5,134 nucleotides of DNA from Candidatus Altimarinota bacterium. GTDB lineage: Bacteria > Patescibacteriota > Gracilibacteria > RBG-16-42-10. Where the stretch lies: contig JAGNZB010000081.1 in NCBI GenBank assembly GCA_017984655.1, forward strand, positions 1-5,134. Reading direction: 5' to 3'. The position numbers and the translations under genes were made by a program. The notes under the pieces were generated by a model, which saw nothing but the letters and a program-made list of their open reading frames with translations, ran no database searches and was not told the DNA's origin. Positions 1 through 5,134 of this stretch are shown here, in pieces; position 1 is the stretch's first letter, and each line of letters begins with the position of its first letter.

Positions 1-1
1 T

Positions 2-226
2 CATGTTGTTTTATTGAGAGCAATAGTTAGTATGGAGGCAAAGGGTGGTGCTGATATTAATCCTGAAGTAAATGCAATCCAAAGTATGGTTGCTGTAAAT
101 GATGCTAGTGGATGGCGTGTCACATTGTTTCAGAATACGCCAGCTCAATTTCATGGTCGCCCTGAGTTGAAGGAAAAGATGACCGCTGAGCTACACACTG
201 TGTACGCTGCACAGCGCGTGTTGTAA
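2..226 (+). CDS. SnoaL-like protein, SgcJ/EcaC group (3' part)
   Basis: The frame is open from the left edge, so only the last 74 residues are seen; the TTG at 14-16 is an internal Leu codon, not a start. The segment WRVTLFQNTPAQFHGRPE, with the preceding PEVNAIQSMVAV, matches the C-terminal strands of the SnoaL-like/DUF4440 alpha+beta fold in the SgcJ/EcaC group (about 130-150 residues, cone-shaped ligand pocket). Roughly half the protein is therefore missing. Members are annotated as oxidoreductases or steroid-isomerase-like proteins, but most have no proven reaction, and none can be assigned here. It ends in TAA at 224-226, immediately before the promoter of the next gene, so the two are probably transcribed separately although read-through is possible. 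The family call is from recognised motifs and the substrate is unknown. Confidence 0.72.
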   Translation, partial: HVVLLRAIVSMEAKGGADINPEVNAIQSMVAVNDASGWRVTLFQNTPAQFHGRPELKEKMTAELHTVYAAQRVL

Positions 227-254
227 TTGACTTGTGTTGCGATTGTTTTATAAT
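227..254 (+). promoter_or_regulatory. Sigma70-type promoter of the exported-protein gene
   Basis: A -35 box TTGACT (227-232, five of six consensus bases) is followed by a 16-nt spacer and a perfect -10 box TATAAT (249-254). Transcription would start near A262/G263, leaving a leader of only about 17 nt before the ATG at 280. The -35 box begins at the first base after the stop codon of the upstream gene. No operator-like inverted repeat was seen around it. This is the strongest promoter match found in the window. Confidence 0.75.
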
Positions 255-279
255 GTTATTTAGTACTTAAACAAAAAAT

Positions 280-1083
280 ATGGATAGAATGCGACGTCCG
301 GAGCATCAAAGACCAAAAGTAATTCCCCATCAGGGACCTTCTCGATTGGCGATGTCAGCGGTGCTTGCCAGTATGGTGGGGCTGTATTCGGGCTCAGCTG
401 ATGCTATTAATCCTCGGCCCCGCACACCAGCTACTCCTGATGGATGTGTACTACCTCCAGATACTCGCTTTGTTCTGAGACCAGCTGAGCCATCTCAAGA
501 ATGGATGGAGCAACAAATAAGAGAACGTGCTGCACGTGAAGCTCATCGAGAAAATATTACCGCTACTTGTAGAGAGGTCGCTCATAGTCCAACAATGAGG
601 AGAATTATTGCTCAAGCATCTAGACCAACTGCTGGTAGAGCAGCTCTCACCCCAACTGAAAGGGCGGAGGTTCGTTTTCGGGTGGAACAAATGGTATTGG
701 CTCGAGTGCAGGAATTGGACCGAGCTTTGGTAAGAGATGCGAATTTTACCACTGGATCTGAGCATGCGATTCAGGCAAGGGATTGGCTCACCAGTGTCCG
801 TGCCCATCGAGCAACCAATACTGATTTAGCTGAAGATGATGAATCAATGCTTGGTGACGTCAATGAGTTTGAAGAAATGTTATTTGGCCACTTTTCAGGA
901 CGCATTGTGATGGAGAGCGAAGATGCTACTTGGAGACATACCCAGCTCAGCCGTATCCAAGGCGCCGCTGTGATGATAGATCTCGACGCCAAGTCTGTCC
1001 CTTCTCGGGTCTATGACTCTCATCATCAGCCTGCTAATAGATTTGGTTCAGGTTATTCTGGGATGGACGGTTTCCAACCCTAG
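280..1083 (+). CDS. Exported protein of unknown family
   Basis: This gene encodes 267 residues and the family is not recognised. The N-terminus has the shape of a Sec signal peptide with a long basic n-region (about residues 1-22, MDRMRRPEHQRP...). A hydrophobic stretch follows (about 23-38, LAMSAVLASMVGLYSG), then an A-D-A signal-peptidase I site at 40-42, giving a mature protein starting at Ile43. There is no lipobox Cys and no Tat motif. The mature part begins Pro-rich (43-72) and continues with Arg/Glu/Ala-rich, probably helical segments (about 74-150 and 158-205). It ends in a His/Gly/Ser-rich tail. It has just two cysteines (56 and 97), which could form a disulphide outside the membrane. 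No second membrane segment is visible. ATG 280 is chosen because it lies about 17 nt downstream of the predicted transcription start; ATG 289 is an in-frame alternative. No Shine-Dalgarno sequence precedes it (upstream bases are acttaaacaaaaaat). It converges with the next gene across a 60-nt gap. Confidence 0.75.
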   Translation: MDRMRRPEHQRPKVIPHQGPSRLAMSAVLASMVGLYSGSADAINPRPRTPATPDGCVLPPDTRFVLRPAEPSQEWMEQQIRERAAREAHRENITATCREVAHSPTMRRIIAQASRPTAGRAALTPTERAEVRFRVEQMVLARVQELDRALVRDANFTTGSEHAIQARDWLTSVRAHRATNTDLAEDDESMLGDVNEFEEMLFGHFSGRIVMESEDATWRHTQLSRIQGAAVMIDLDAKSVPSRVYDSHHQPANRFGSGYSGMDGFQP

Positions 1084-1143
1084 TTTGTTGCTAACGGGCT
1101 TTGTAGTGATTCTCTTGAAGAATAAGGCAGTTTGCTTATGGTC

Positions 1144-2004
1144 TTAGGTTTGGATAACCGCGACCAGTGATTGCTGGATCACTTCTGGAAAATGGAATGC
1201 TGCGAATCCATTTGTTCTGGGTGCTCCATTGGGGCCAATCTCAGTCAGTGCGTCACTACAGTAAAATAAATAGGTGTTGCCTGATGCTAAGCTGCTGGTC
1301 ACCAGTTGTTTTGTGACGGGGTCGATGTATGTGGTGTGACTGATTTGGTCGATCCCCTGCTTGATCATGCTCAAAGCCTCACCATCAAAACCATTGTGGT
1401 GAGAAATACTAGCTGTGTTGTCACGATCAGTGCCTTGCTCGATTATTCTCTGCCAGTGCTTTTGGTCTGGTTTTTTGATGCGGCGATATACTAGATGATG
1501 CTGATCAATTCCTTGGGCATAGAGTATTTCCTGTATTGGCTTAGTCTTTTCTATCTGATTTGGCTGCAAGCTGATAGTTCTGATTGGTTGAAACAAATTG
1601 CGGAGTTGAGATCGCTGCCAACAGGTTTCTAATAGACATTGTCTTTGTCCTGCCACTGACATTTTCCTCAATGTTGCTAAATCATGTGCAGATAGCCATG
1701 TTCTTTTGTGGTAGAGCTGTCCAAGCCATGCTACTGCTGCTTGATCAGGATAAGCTTGCCAGTACTTGAAGTCAGTAAAATGAGCCAGTGCTAGGGCCTG
1801 TTCTATACCGTTTGAAAATCTTTCAATATGTCTCTTGAGCTGATGGTCTTTTTCTGGCAATGCTTGAAGTGCTTGATTGATGTCTGTTTGTGTTAGCGTG
1901 GCATCACGAAATAGTGTTTCCAATCTATCTCGCAACTTTGGCAACGGTACTAGTGTGGTGGTGTAGGGATCAGGTAAGTCTAGTACCTGATAGAACTTGA
2001 GCAT
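1144..2004 (-). CDS. Kinase-linked protein, possible ART-like C-terminus
   Basis: This protein has 286 residues, with no signal peptide or membrane segment, so it is probably cytoplasmic. Residues 1-135 look helical and rich in Gln, Leu and Trp. The part from about 165 on resembles, weakly, the R-S/T-E type of ADP-ribosyltransferases such as the cholera/LT A subunit. It has a first strand LVYRR (171-175) that would supply the NAD-binding Arg. A segment ISHTTYIDP (221-229) sits where Ser-Thr-Ser lies, then a strand SGNTYLFYCS (241-250). FHFPEVIQQSLVAVI (270-284) would supply a catalytic Glu274. The motifs are not textbook (no clear STS, no ExE). A rival reading is a PP2C/SpoIIE-like strand, because YLFYCSDALTE resembles the phosphatase TDGLTE strand, but the metal-binding Asp-Gly motifs are missing. 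The gene starts at ATG 2002-2004, 29 nt after the kinase stop on the same strand, so co-transcription is likely. No Shine-Dalgarno sequence is visible (upstream bases agccccctcaca). The gene is surely real, but its function is only suggested. Confidence 0.7.
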   Translation of the reverse strand: MLKFYQVLDLPDPYTTTLVPLPKLRDRLETLFRDATLTQTDINQALQALPEKDHQLKRHIERFSNGIEQALALAHFTDFKYWQAYPDQAAVAWLGQLYHKRTWLSAHDLATLRKMSVAGQRQCLLETCWQRSQLRNLFQPIRTISLQPNQIEKTKPIQEILYAQGIDQHHLVYRRIKKPDQKHWQRIIEQGTDRDNTASISHHNGFDGEALSMIKQGIDQISHTTYIDPVTKQLVTSSLASGNTYLFYCSDALTEIGPNGAPRTNGFAAFHFPEVIQQSLVAVIQT

Positions 2005-2033
2005 TGTGAGGGGGCTATTTGGCTGGTTCTTGT

Positions 2034-3020
2034 TTATCTCTTGATTCCATTTGCTGCCTTCTCAAAAAGTGGGATAAGACTTTTGAGTGCTGGTGGTGTG
2101 GGGTTTTTGGTATGTAGCGCTGCTAGCAGTGCAGGTCTGATGTAGTCCGGAATACTATGGCTGTCACGGACGAGTCTATTGAGTGCTATGTTGAGCATTT
2201 CTTGGCAGTACGCTTGATCTTCATCGGTACTGATGGTGGTGAGAAATGGTCGGAGCGTGGGTTCTAATCTCTCTACCAGGGTGACAACAAGTGCGTAGGT
2301 GTCATCATGTGTGGTCTTGGGGGAGCCGTACTTGACTCCAGGTCGAGCATAGGCTGGTGTGAAGACCTTGGCTGTTTGTTTATTGATGTCAATTGGTGTT
2401 GCAGAGCCGAAGTCGATTACTTTAGCTATCAGTCTACCATTACGACGTTTTGTAACCATGATGTTTCCGGATTTGATGTCGCCGTGGATCCAGCCTTGAG
2501 TTGTATGCATATGGTCTATCCCTGTAGCTGCTTGTGCAATTATCCCCCAAACTGTGCTTGTATCACTATCTGGAATTGGGTCAGCAAAGTTGTAATGAAA
2601 TCTCTCAGTGATAAGGTAGGGTAAGCCAGCTACTACTCCATCTTCTAGGGCACCAGCTAGATTTTTATGTGCCAAATTTCTGGTGAGCTGCCGTTCTTGA
2701 TCAAATGTTGCTGCTTCTGTTGGGACAGCGATGAGATGTTTTGGTGATGGGAATTTCAATGCTCCTGCGATACCATTATTGATGGAGGATCTTACTCCAA
2801 GTACGATGTTTCTACTGCTTGAAGTGATCGGGCATAATGAACCTTCAATTTGCCAACCTTGAAATACTGCTCCAATTGCAAGGCGCTCTGTCTGCAAGGT
2901 GACCCCCTTGGGGAGCTTCTTGAAGTGAGTTTTTAGTACTTTATGATGCTGTGCATGCGGGTCTGACAATGCACTAGCATTTTTGTTGCTGCCGGTGATC
3001 CTCCCGAAAAAATCCCACAT
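2034..3020 (-). CDS. Eukaryotic-type Ser/Thr protein kinase, soluble
   Basis: It transfers phosphate from ATP to protein Ser/Thr. Numbered from the ATG at 3018-3020 (328 residues), the Hanks-kinase landmarks are in order. They are AxK-type lysine K89 (AGALKF), helix-C Glu109, and catalytic loop HGDIKSGN (H179, D181, K183, N186). Then come DFG at 203-205 (VIDFGSA), an APE-like ARPG (225-228) and the helix-F Asp240. The catalytic and metal-binding residues are intact, so it should be active. HRD reads HGD, so it is a non-RD kinase, less dependent on activation-loop phosphorylation. The glycine loop is unusual: after Gly60, three serines (67-69) stand where glycines are expected. No PASTA repeats or membrane segment are present, so it is cytosolic. 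The frame remains open to a TTG at 3084-3086 (22 more residues) and a GTG lies at 3033-3035; the ATG is preferred because a promoter match overlaps the TTG. It is first in a unit with the gene 29 nt downstream and divergent from the HD gene. Confidence 0.9.
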   Translation of the reverse strand: MWDFFGRITGSNKNASALSDPHAQHHKVLKTHFKKLPKGVTLQTERLAIGAVFQGWQIEGSLCPITSSSRNIVLGVRSSINNGIAGALKFPSPKHLIAVPTEAATFDQERQLTRNLAHKNLAGALEDGVVAGLPYLITERFHYNFADPIPDSDTSTVWGIIAQAATGIDHMHTTQGWIHGDIKSGNIMVTKRRNGRLIAKVIDFGSATPIDINKQTAKVFTPAYARPGVKYGSPKTTHDDTYALVVTLVERLEPTLRPFLTTISTDEDQAYCQEMLNIALNRLVRDSHSIPDYIRPALLAALHTKNPTPPALKSLIPLFEKAANGIKR

Positions 3021-3057
3021 ATCCCATCGAGCCACGTATTGAGAGTAAGGACGAGTA

Positions 3058-3086
3058 ATAGTACTGGTGAGCTGGTTAGCTGTCAA
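3058..3086 (-). promoter_or_regulatory. Possible kinase-operon promoter
   Basis: On the minus strand a perfect TTGACA (3086-3081) is followed by a 17-nt spacer and TACTAT (3063-3058, four of six -10 bases). Transcription would begin near 3051, giving about 15 nt before the GTG at 3033-3035 or about 30 nt before the ATG at 3018-3020. The TTG that could start the longest form of the kinase is itself the first three bases of the -35 box, so it would not be in this transcript. The -10 box is only fair, hence moderate confidence. Confidence 0.45.
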
Positions 3087-3167
3087 TAATTGATGGTTTC
3101 TGAGTAATGACTGTGAATTTCTCTGTTAACTATTTAGTGCTAAGCTTGTCTTATTAAGAATTAATCT

Positions 3168-3800
3168 ATGAAAGATTTCTCAGATCAGTCTGTTCAGTCA
3201 ATGGTTCACTTTCTCTTTGAAATGGGTATTTTGGCTCGAACTCCACGTAGTGGGCTCTGGTATTTGGGGACTGGGAAACAAAGTGTGGCAGAACACATTA
3301 ATCGAGTGACGTATATTGGTCTCACATTGGCTCAAATGGAGGGTGATGTGGATGTGGCAAAAGTAATTCAAATGTGTCTTTTGCATGACATTTCTGAAGC
3401 TCGGACTGCCGATCACAATTATACGCACCAAAAGTATGTAAAGGTCGACGAAGAGAGAGCCCTGAAGGATCTGACTGATACATTACCCTTTGGCGAATAC
3501 ATTCAGGATATGTTGGGTGAATACCAAGAGCGCAAGACAAAAGAATCGATATTGGCGAAGGATGCCGATAATTTAGAGCTCCTACTGACTTTGAAAGAGC
3601 AGCTGGACTGGGGCAATGGAAGGGCTGGTGAGCGTCATTGGCTTTATACCACCTCTGTCAGAGTTAAATCCGAGGCTGCAAAGAAGTTGGCTGAAAAGAT
3701 CATGACTACTCATGCTGACAATTGGTATGTGAGTAAAATTAAAGAGGAGTGGTTTATTAGTAGGACGGATGATGGGAATTCAACTCAAAAATCTGAGTAG
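3168..3800 (+). CDS. HD-domain 5'-nucleotidase, HDDC2/YfbR type
   Basis: This is a 210-residue metal-dependent phosphohydrolase of the HD superfamily. Its closest known relatives (E. coli YfbR, human HDDC2, yeast Ygk1) remove the 5'-phosphate from deoxynucleoside monophosphates. The N-terminal LARTPRSGLW (22-31) is the family's substrate-side Arg/Trp motif. Metal ligands are visible in order: His43 (SVAEHINR), His73-Asp74 (CLLHDISEA) and Asp132 (LAKDADNLE), with the conserved Glu77 after HD. The length fits the family (about 200). No signal peptide or membrane segment is present, so it is cytosolic. The last 20 residues are a polar tail. It starts at ATG 3168 with no Shine-Dalgarno sequence (upstream bases agaattaatct) and no convincing promoter in the divergent gap. 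It is divergent from the kinase and ends in TAG at 3798-3800. Nucleotide-pool housekeeping is the default role. The exact substrate (dNMP, or another phosphate as in some HD_3 relatives) cannot be told from sequence. Confidence 0.85.
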   Translation: MKDFSDQSVQSMVHFLFEMGILARTPRSGLWYLGTGKQSVAEHINRVTYIGLTLAQMEGDVDVAKVIQMCLLHDISEARTADHNYTHQKYVKVDEERALKDLTDTLPFGEYIQDMLGEYQERKTKESILAKDADNLELLLTLKEQLDWGNGRAGERHWLYTTSVRVKSEAAKKLAEKIMTTHADNWYVSKIKEEWFISRTDDGNSTQKSE

Positions 3801-3960
3801 TAGCACTGATGTGTAAAAAGATTATTGTATGAACACGTACTGGAGATTGAGAAATAATTTACCAGTAATAAAAATAAGCCAATCCTCATCTTAGTCTTAG
3901 TCTTTTCGGGATCGTAAAATGTACCCTTGGGGCAGAATCAAGGATTAGAAGGGATCTATA

Positions 3961-3998
3961 AAAAACTACTAGAACAAGAACTGACGTTGTTTTAGTAG
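3961..3998 (-). terminator. Possible minus-strand terminator after the synthetase gene
   Basis: Read on the minus strand, a stem of 12 positions (3998-3987 with 3977-3966, loop of 9) is followed directly by five T residues (3965-3961), about 88 nt after the synthetase stop. One internal A-C mismatch interrupts the stem on this strand, and the stem is AT-rich, so termination would be weak. On the plus strand the same position is a G-U wobble, giving an unbroken stem but no following T run. Confidence 0.4.
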
Positions 3999-4018
3999 CT
4001 ATGATATTCCGTCAGCTC
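3978..4018. repeat. Inverted repeat pairing the hairpin loop to a downstream segment
   Basis: GAACTGACG (3978-3986) is exactly the loop of the 3966-3998 hairpin. It is complementary to CGTCAGCTC (4010-4018), with six continuous Watson-Crick pairs and two more beyond one mismatch; read on the minus strand that mismatch becomes a G-U pair. Because one arm is the hairpin loop, the two helices could coexist as an H-type pseudoknot with an 11-nt linker (3999-4009). The complementarity is seen directly; folding is inferred. Confidence 0.45.
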
Positions 4019-4085
4019 TGCTGCGGGAGTAGGTTATTTAACAATGTGATCACTAACATAACAACAACTACTATATTATGTGATT

Positions 4086-5134
4086 TTATTTCAACTCGTA
4101 CCCCTTAGTGTTTCCTTGATGTAATTTTGGATATGCCATTGTATACAAATCAGCAGCTTCTTTTTTAACTAATGTCTTATCTGGGTGACGTAAAGTGATT
4201 CTTACCAGCACATTATCTTGGCCCTCTTTAGCCCCTAATCTTTCTTTTGCACTAGGATGTAGAGCGTCAAAATGCGTTCTTTCTAGAATTTTTACCTCCT
4301 CAAGAAGATCAGCTTTATCTCCAAAAACATCTCTTATGTTCTCACAAATATCTTCTTCTGTGTCATCTTTCCCAACACAGTAAGACATATCTCGAGAAAT
4401 TGCTGGTTTATCAGAAACATTCTTAAATTTCTCCATATTGGTCATCTGCTTCACAACTCTTGAATCTGTCGAGCGAATTAATCTAATGTCTGGCAAATCT
4501 TTTCTCGCCATAATTAAACGTTCAACTCCCATACCAAGTGCTAGTCCGTAGACTTTTTCTGGGTCGAGACCAGCATTAGTAAGAACATTAGGGTTTATCA
4601 ACCCAGCTTCAAGAACTTCAATTTGTTTATCCCCAACATCTGCATAAACTTCTATGCCATCAACGGTATATGGATGTTGCGCCTCTAAAACAACCATTTT
4701 TGCATCTGGACAAGCTGCCTCAAAAACAGTTTGAGCTAGTTTTAATAACTCTTCTCGTCCAGGCTTTCCGTGTTTTGAAATATCCTGAAGTGTCCACACA
4801 TCAATTTGATGGAAAGCATCAAGGTGGCGCGGGTCAATAACATCTCTCCTGTATACTAGACCAGGTAAGACAAACGTCATTTGATCAATTTCTTCATTTT
4901 TTAATTTTTCAAAAGTTTGAGGAACCAAAGCTGACGTGTGTGTGCGTAATACATGGTCTTCATCAGAGTATCTTGTATAAGTAGAAGATCTCCCCGGATT
5001 ACCAGGGGAAAACAATAATTTATCGAAATTATCTTTCGCTAAAACAATAGAATCTCCGCGAATTATTTGAATATTAGGAAATTTTTTTGACTCTAGTTTT
5101 TTAACGACAGAAACATATACTTTTCCTATAATAT
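4086..5134 (-). CDS. pheS: Phenylalanyl-tRNA synthetase, one-chain form (5' end cut)
   Basis: This class II synthetase charges tRNA-Phe. The frame is open to the right edge, so 348 C-terminal residues are seen; the TTG at 5013-5015 is an internal Leu codon, since coding sequence continues 39 codons upstream. Counted from the first visible residue, THTSAL (64-69) is the region after motif 1. VYRRDVIDPRHLDAFHQID (93-111) is motif 2, LEAGLINPNVL (174-184) belongs to the Phe-binding core, and GLALGMGVERLIM (196-208) is motif 3 with its ATP-binding Arg. From about 242 (KPAISRD) to 339 an FDX-ACB anticodon-binding domain follows, ending in LVRITLRHPDKTL and a short tail. Bacteria normally carry FDX-ACB at the end of PheT, while a PheS-type core fused to FDX-ACB is the mitochondrial single-chain layout (the VYRRD-ID-H-FHQ spacing also fits). 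The gene is AT-richer than its neighbours. It could be the main PheRS, a second copy or a divergent paralogue. Confidence 0.85.
   Translation of the reverse strand, partial: IIGKVYVSVVKKLESKKFPNIQIIRGDSIVLAKDNFDKLLFSPGNPGRSSTYTRYSDEDHVLRTHTSALVPQTFEKLKNEEIDQMTFVLPGLVYRRDVIDPRHLDAFHQIDVWTLQDISKHGKPGREELLKLAQTVFEAACPDAKMVVLEAQHPYTVDGIEVYADVGDKQIEVLEAGLINPNVLTNAGLDPEKVYGLALGMGVERLIMARKDLPDIRLIRSTDSRVVKQMTNMEKFKNVSDKPAISRDMSYCVGKDDTEEDICENIRDVFGDKADLLEEVKILERTHFDALHPSAKERLGAKEGQDNVLVRITLRHPDKTLVKKEAADLYTMAYPKLHQGNTKGYELK

Larger units (their letters stand above)
3801..4085. other. Gene-free stretch with RNA-like inverted repeats
   Basis: These 285 nt lie between the convergent HD and synthetase genes. 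No open frame with coding character and no tRNA cloverleaf was found on either strand. What can be seen is a short tandem repeat of TCTTAG (3889-3902) and AATCCT at 3881-3886 with its inverse AGGATT at 3941-3946. These enclose a small hairpin, CCTTG (3925-3929) with CAAGG (3939-3943). Further on are the 12-position hairpin at 3966-3998, a CTGACG/CGTCAG pair (3981-3986 and 4010-4015), and the palindrome GTGATCAC (4046-4053). A weak plus-strand promoter-like pair, TTGAGA (3847-3852) and TAAAAA (3869-3874) with 16 nt between, would start transcription near 3881. A structured small RNA is possible but unproven. Confidence 0.5.

Noticed and set aside
280..405. Tat-type export signal on the exported protein
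   Set aside because: The Arg pair at residues 5-6 is not followed by the x-F-L-K pattern and lies far from the hydrophobic core; a Sec signal fits better.
451..992. Two minus-strand open frames opposite the exported-protein gene
   Set aside because: They lie antisense inside a frame with a promoter and a signal peptide, show no family motif and have Ser/Trp-rich compositions typical of shadow frames.
1084..1143. Bidirectional terminator between the convergent genes
   Set aside because: The only stem found is 5 bp (ATTCT/AGAAT, 1109-1123) without a T run; too weak to call.
1240..1300. PP2C/SpoIIE-type phosphatase reading of the kinase partner (YLFYCSDALTE)
   Set aside because: Only one strand resembles the family, and the metal-binding Asp-Gly motifs of PP2C are not found elsewhere in the protein.
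1306..1769. Two short plus-strand frames of about 60 codons inside the 1144-2004 gene
   Set aside because: Both are fully antisense to a longer frame that is co-directional with the kinase, and neither has recognisable protein features.
2307..2624. 105-codon plus-strand frame rich in Cys
   Set aside because: It is antisense to the conserved kinase catalytic core; its composition is a by-product of the kinase coding strand.
3198..3540. Two minus-strand frames opposite the HD gene
   Set aside because: They are antisense to the HD metal-ligand motifs, with no independent support.
3881..4020. tRNA gene in the gene-free stretch
   Set aside because: No T-loop GTTCRA-type motif and no 7-bp acceptor pairing at the right spacing on either strand.
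4195..4383. 62-codon plus-strand frame opposite the synthetase gene
   Set aside because: It is antisense to the FDX-ACB domain and Ser-rich in the way shadow frames are.
5013..5015. TTG as the start of the synthetase
   Set aside because: The frame continues 39 codons further to the window edge with plausible coding sequence, and a synthetase needs more N-terminal residues; the gene is cut, not short.

Overview
This is a bacterial window of six genes, two of them cut by the window edges. It has no rRNA, no recognisable tRNA, no CRISPR array and no transposon or phage gene. No Shine-Dalgarno-like purine block stands before any of the four starts that can be inspected, TTG and GTG compete as start codons, and no gene ends in TGA. 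This, with many family-orphan proteins, would suit a poorly sampled lineage such as a Patescibacteria/CPR-like bacterium. That placement is a guess, because no taxonomic marker is present.

Layout, left to right. (1) 2-226, +: the C-terminal half of a SnoaL-like protein of the SgcJ/EcaC group. (2) A near-consensus sigma70-type promoter (227-254) begins at the base after that gene's stop codon and drives 280-1083, +, an exported orphan protein with a signal peptide. (3) Converging on it is a two-gene minus-strand unit. The upstream gene is a soluble eukaryotic-type Ser/Thr protein kinase (2034-3020, possibly starting at 3086). It is followed after 29 nt by an unassigned cytoplasmic protein (1144-2004), whose C-terminal part weakly resembles an ADP-ribosyltransferase fold. 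(4) Divergent from the kinase is an HD-domain nucleotidase of the HDDC2/YfbR type (3168-3800, +). (5) A 285-nt gene-free stretch (3801-4085) follows. It contains a 12-position hairpin whose loop can pair with a downstream segment, and the hairpin also reads as a possible terminator on the minus strand. (6) 4086-5134, minus and running off the right edge, is a phenylalanyl-tRNA synthetase catalytic core fused to an FDX-ACB anticodon-binding domain. This is the one-chain layout known from mitochondria rather than the usual bacterial PheS plus PheT.

How the genes work together: the only linkage the sequence supports is the kinase with its downstream partner (same strand, 29-nt gap). A kinase paired with a possible ADP-ribosyltransferase would be a protein-modification module, and it is the best candidate here for something undescribed. 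The ART reading rests on motif resemblance alone and needs structure prediction. The synthetase gene is visibly AT-richer than the rest and lies beyond the 285-nt gap, so it may have a different history.
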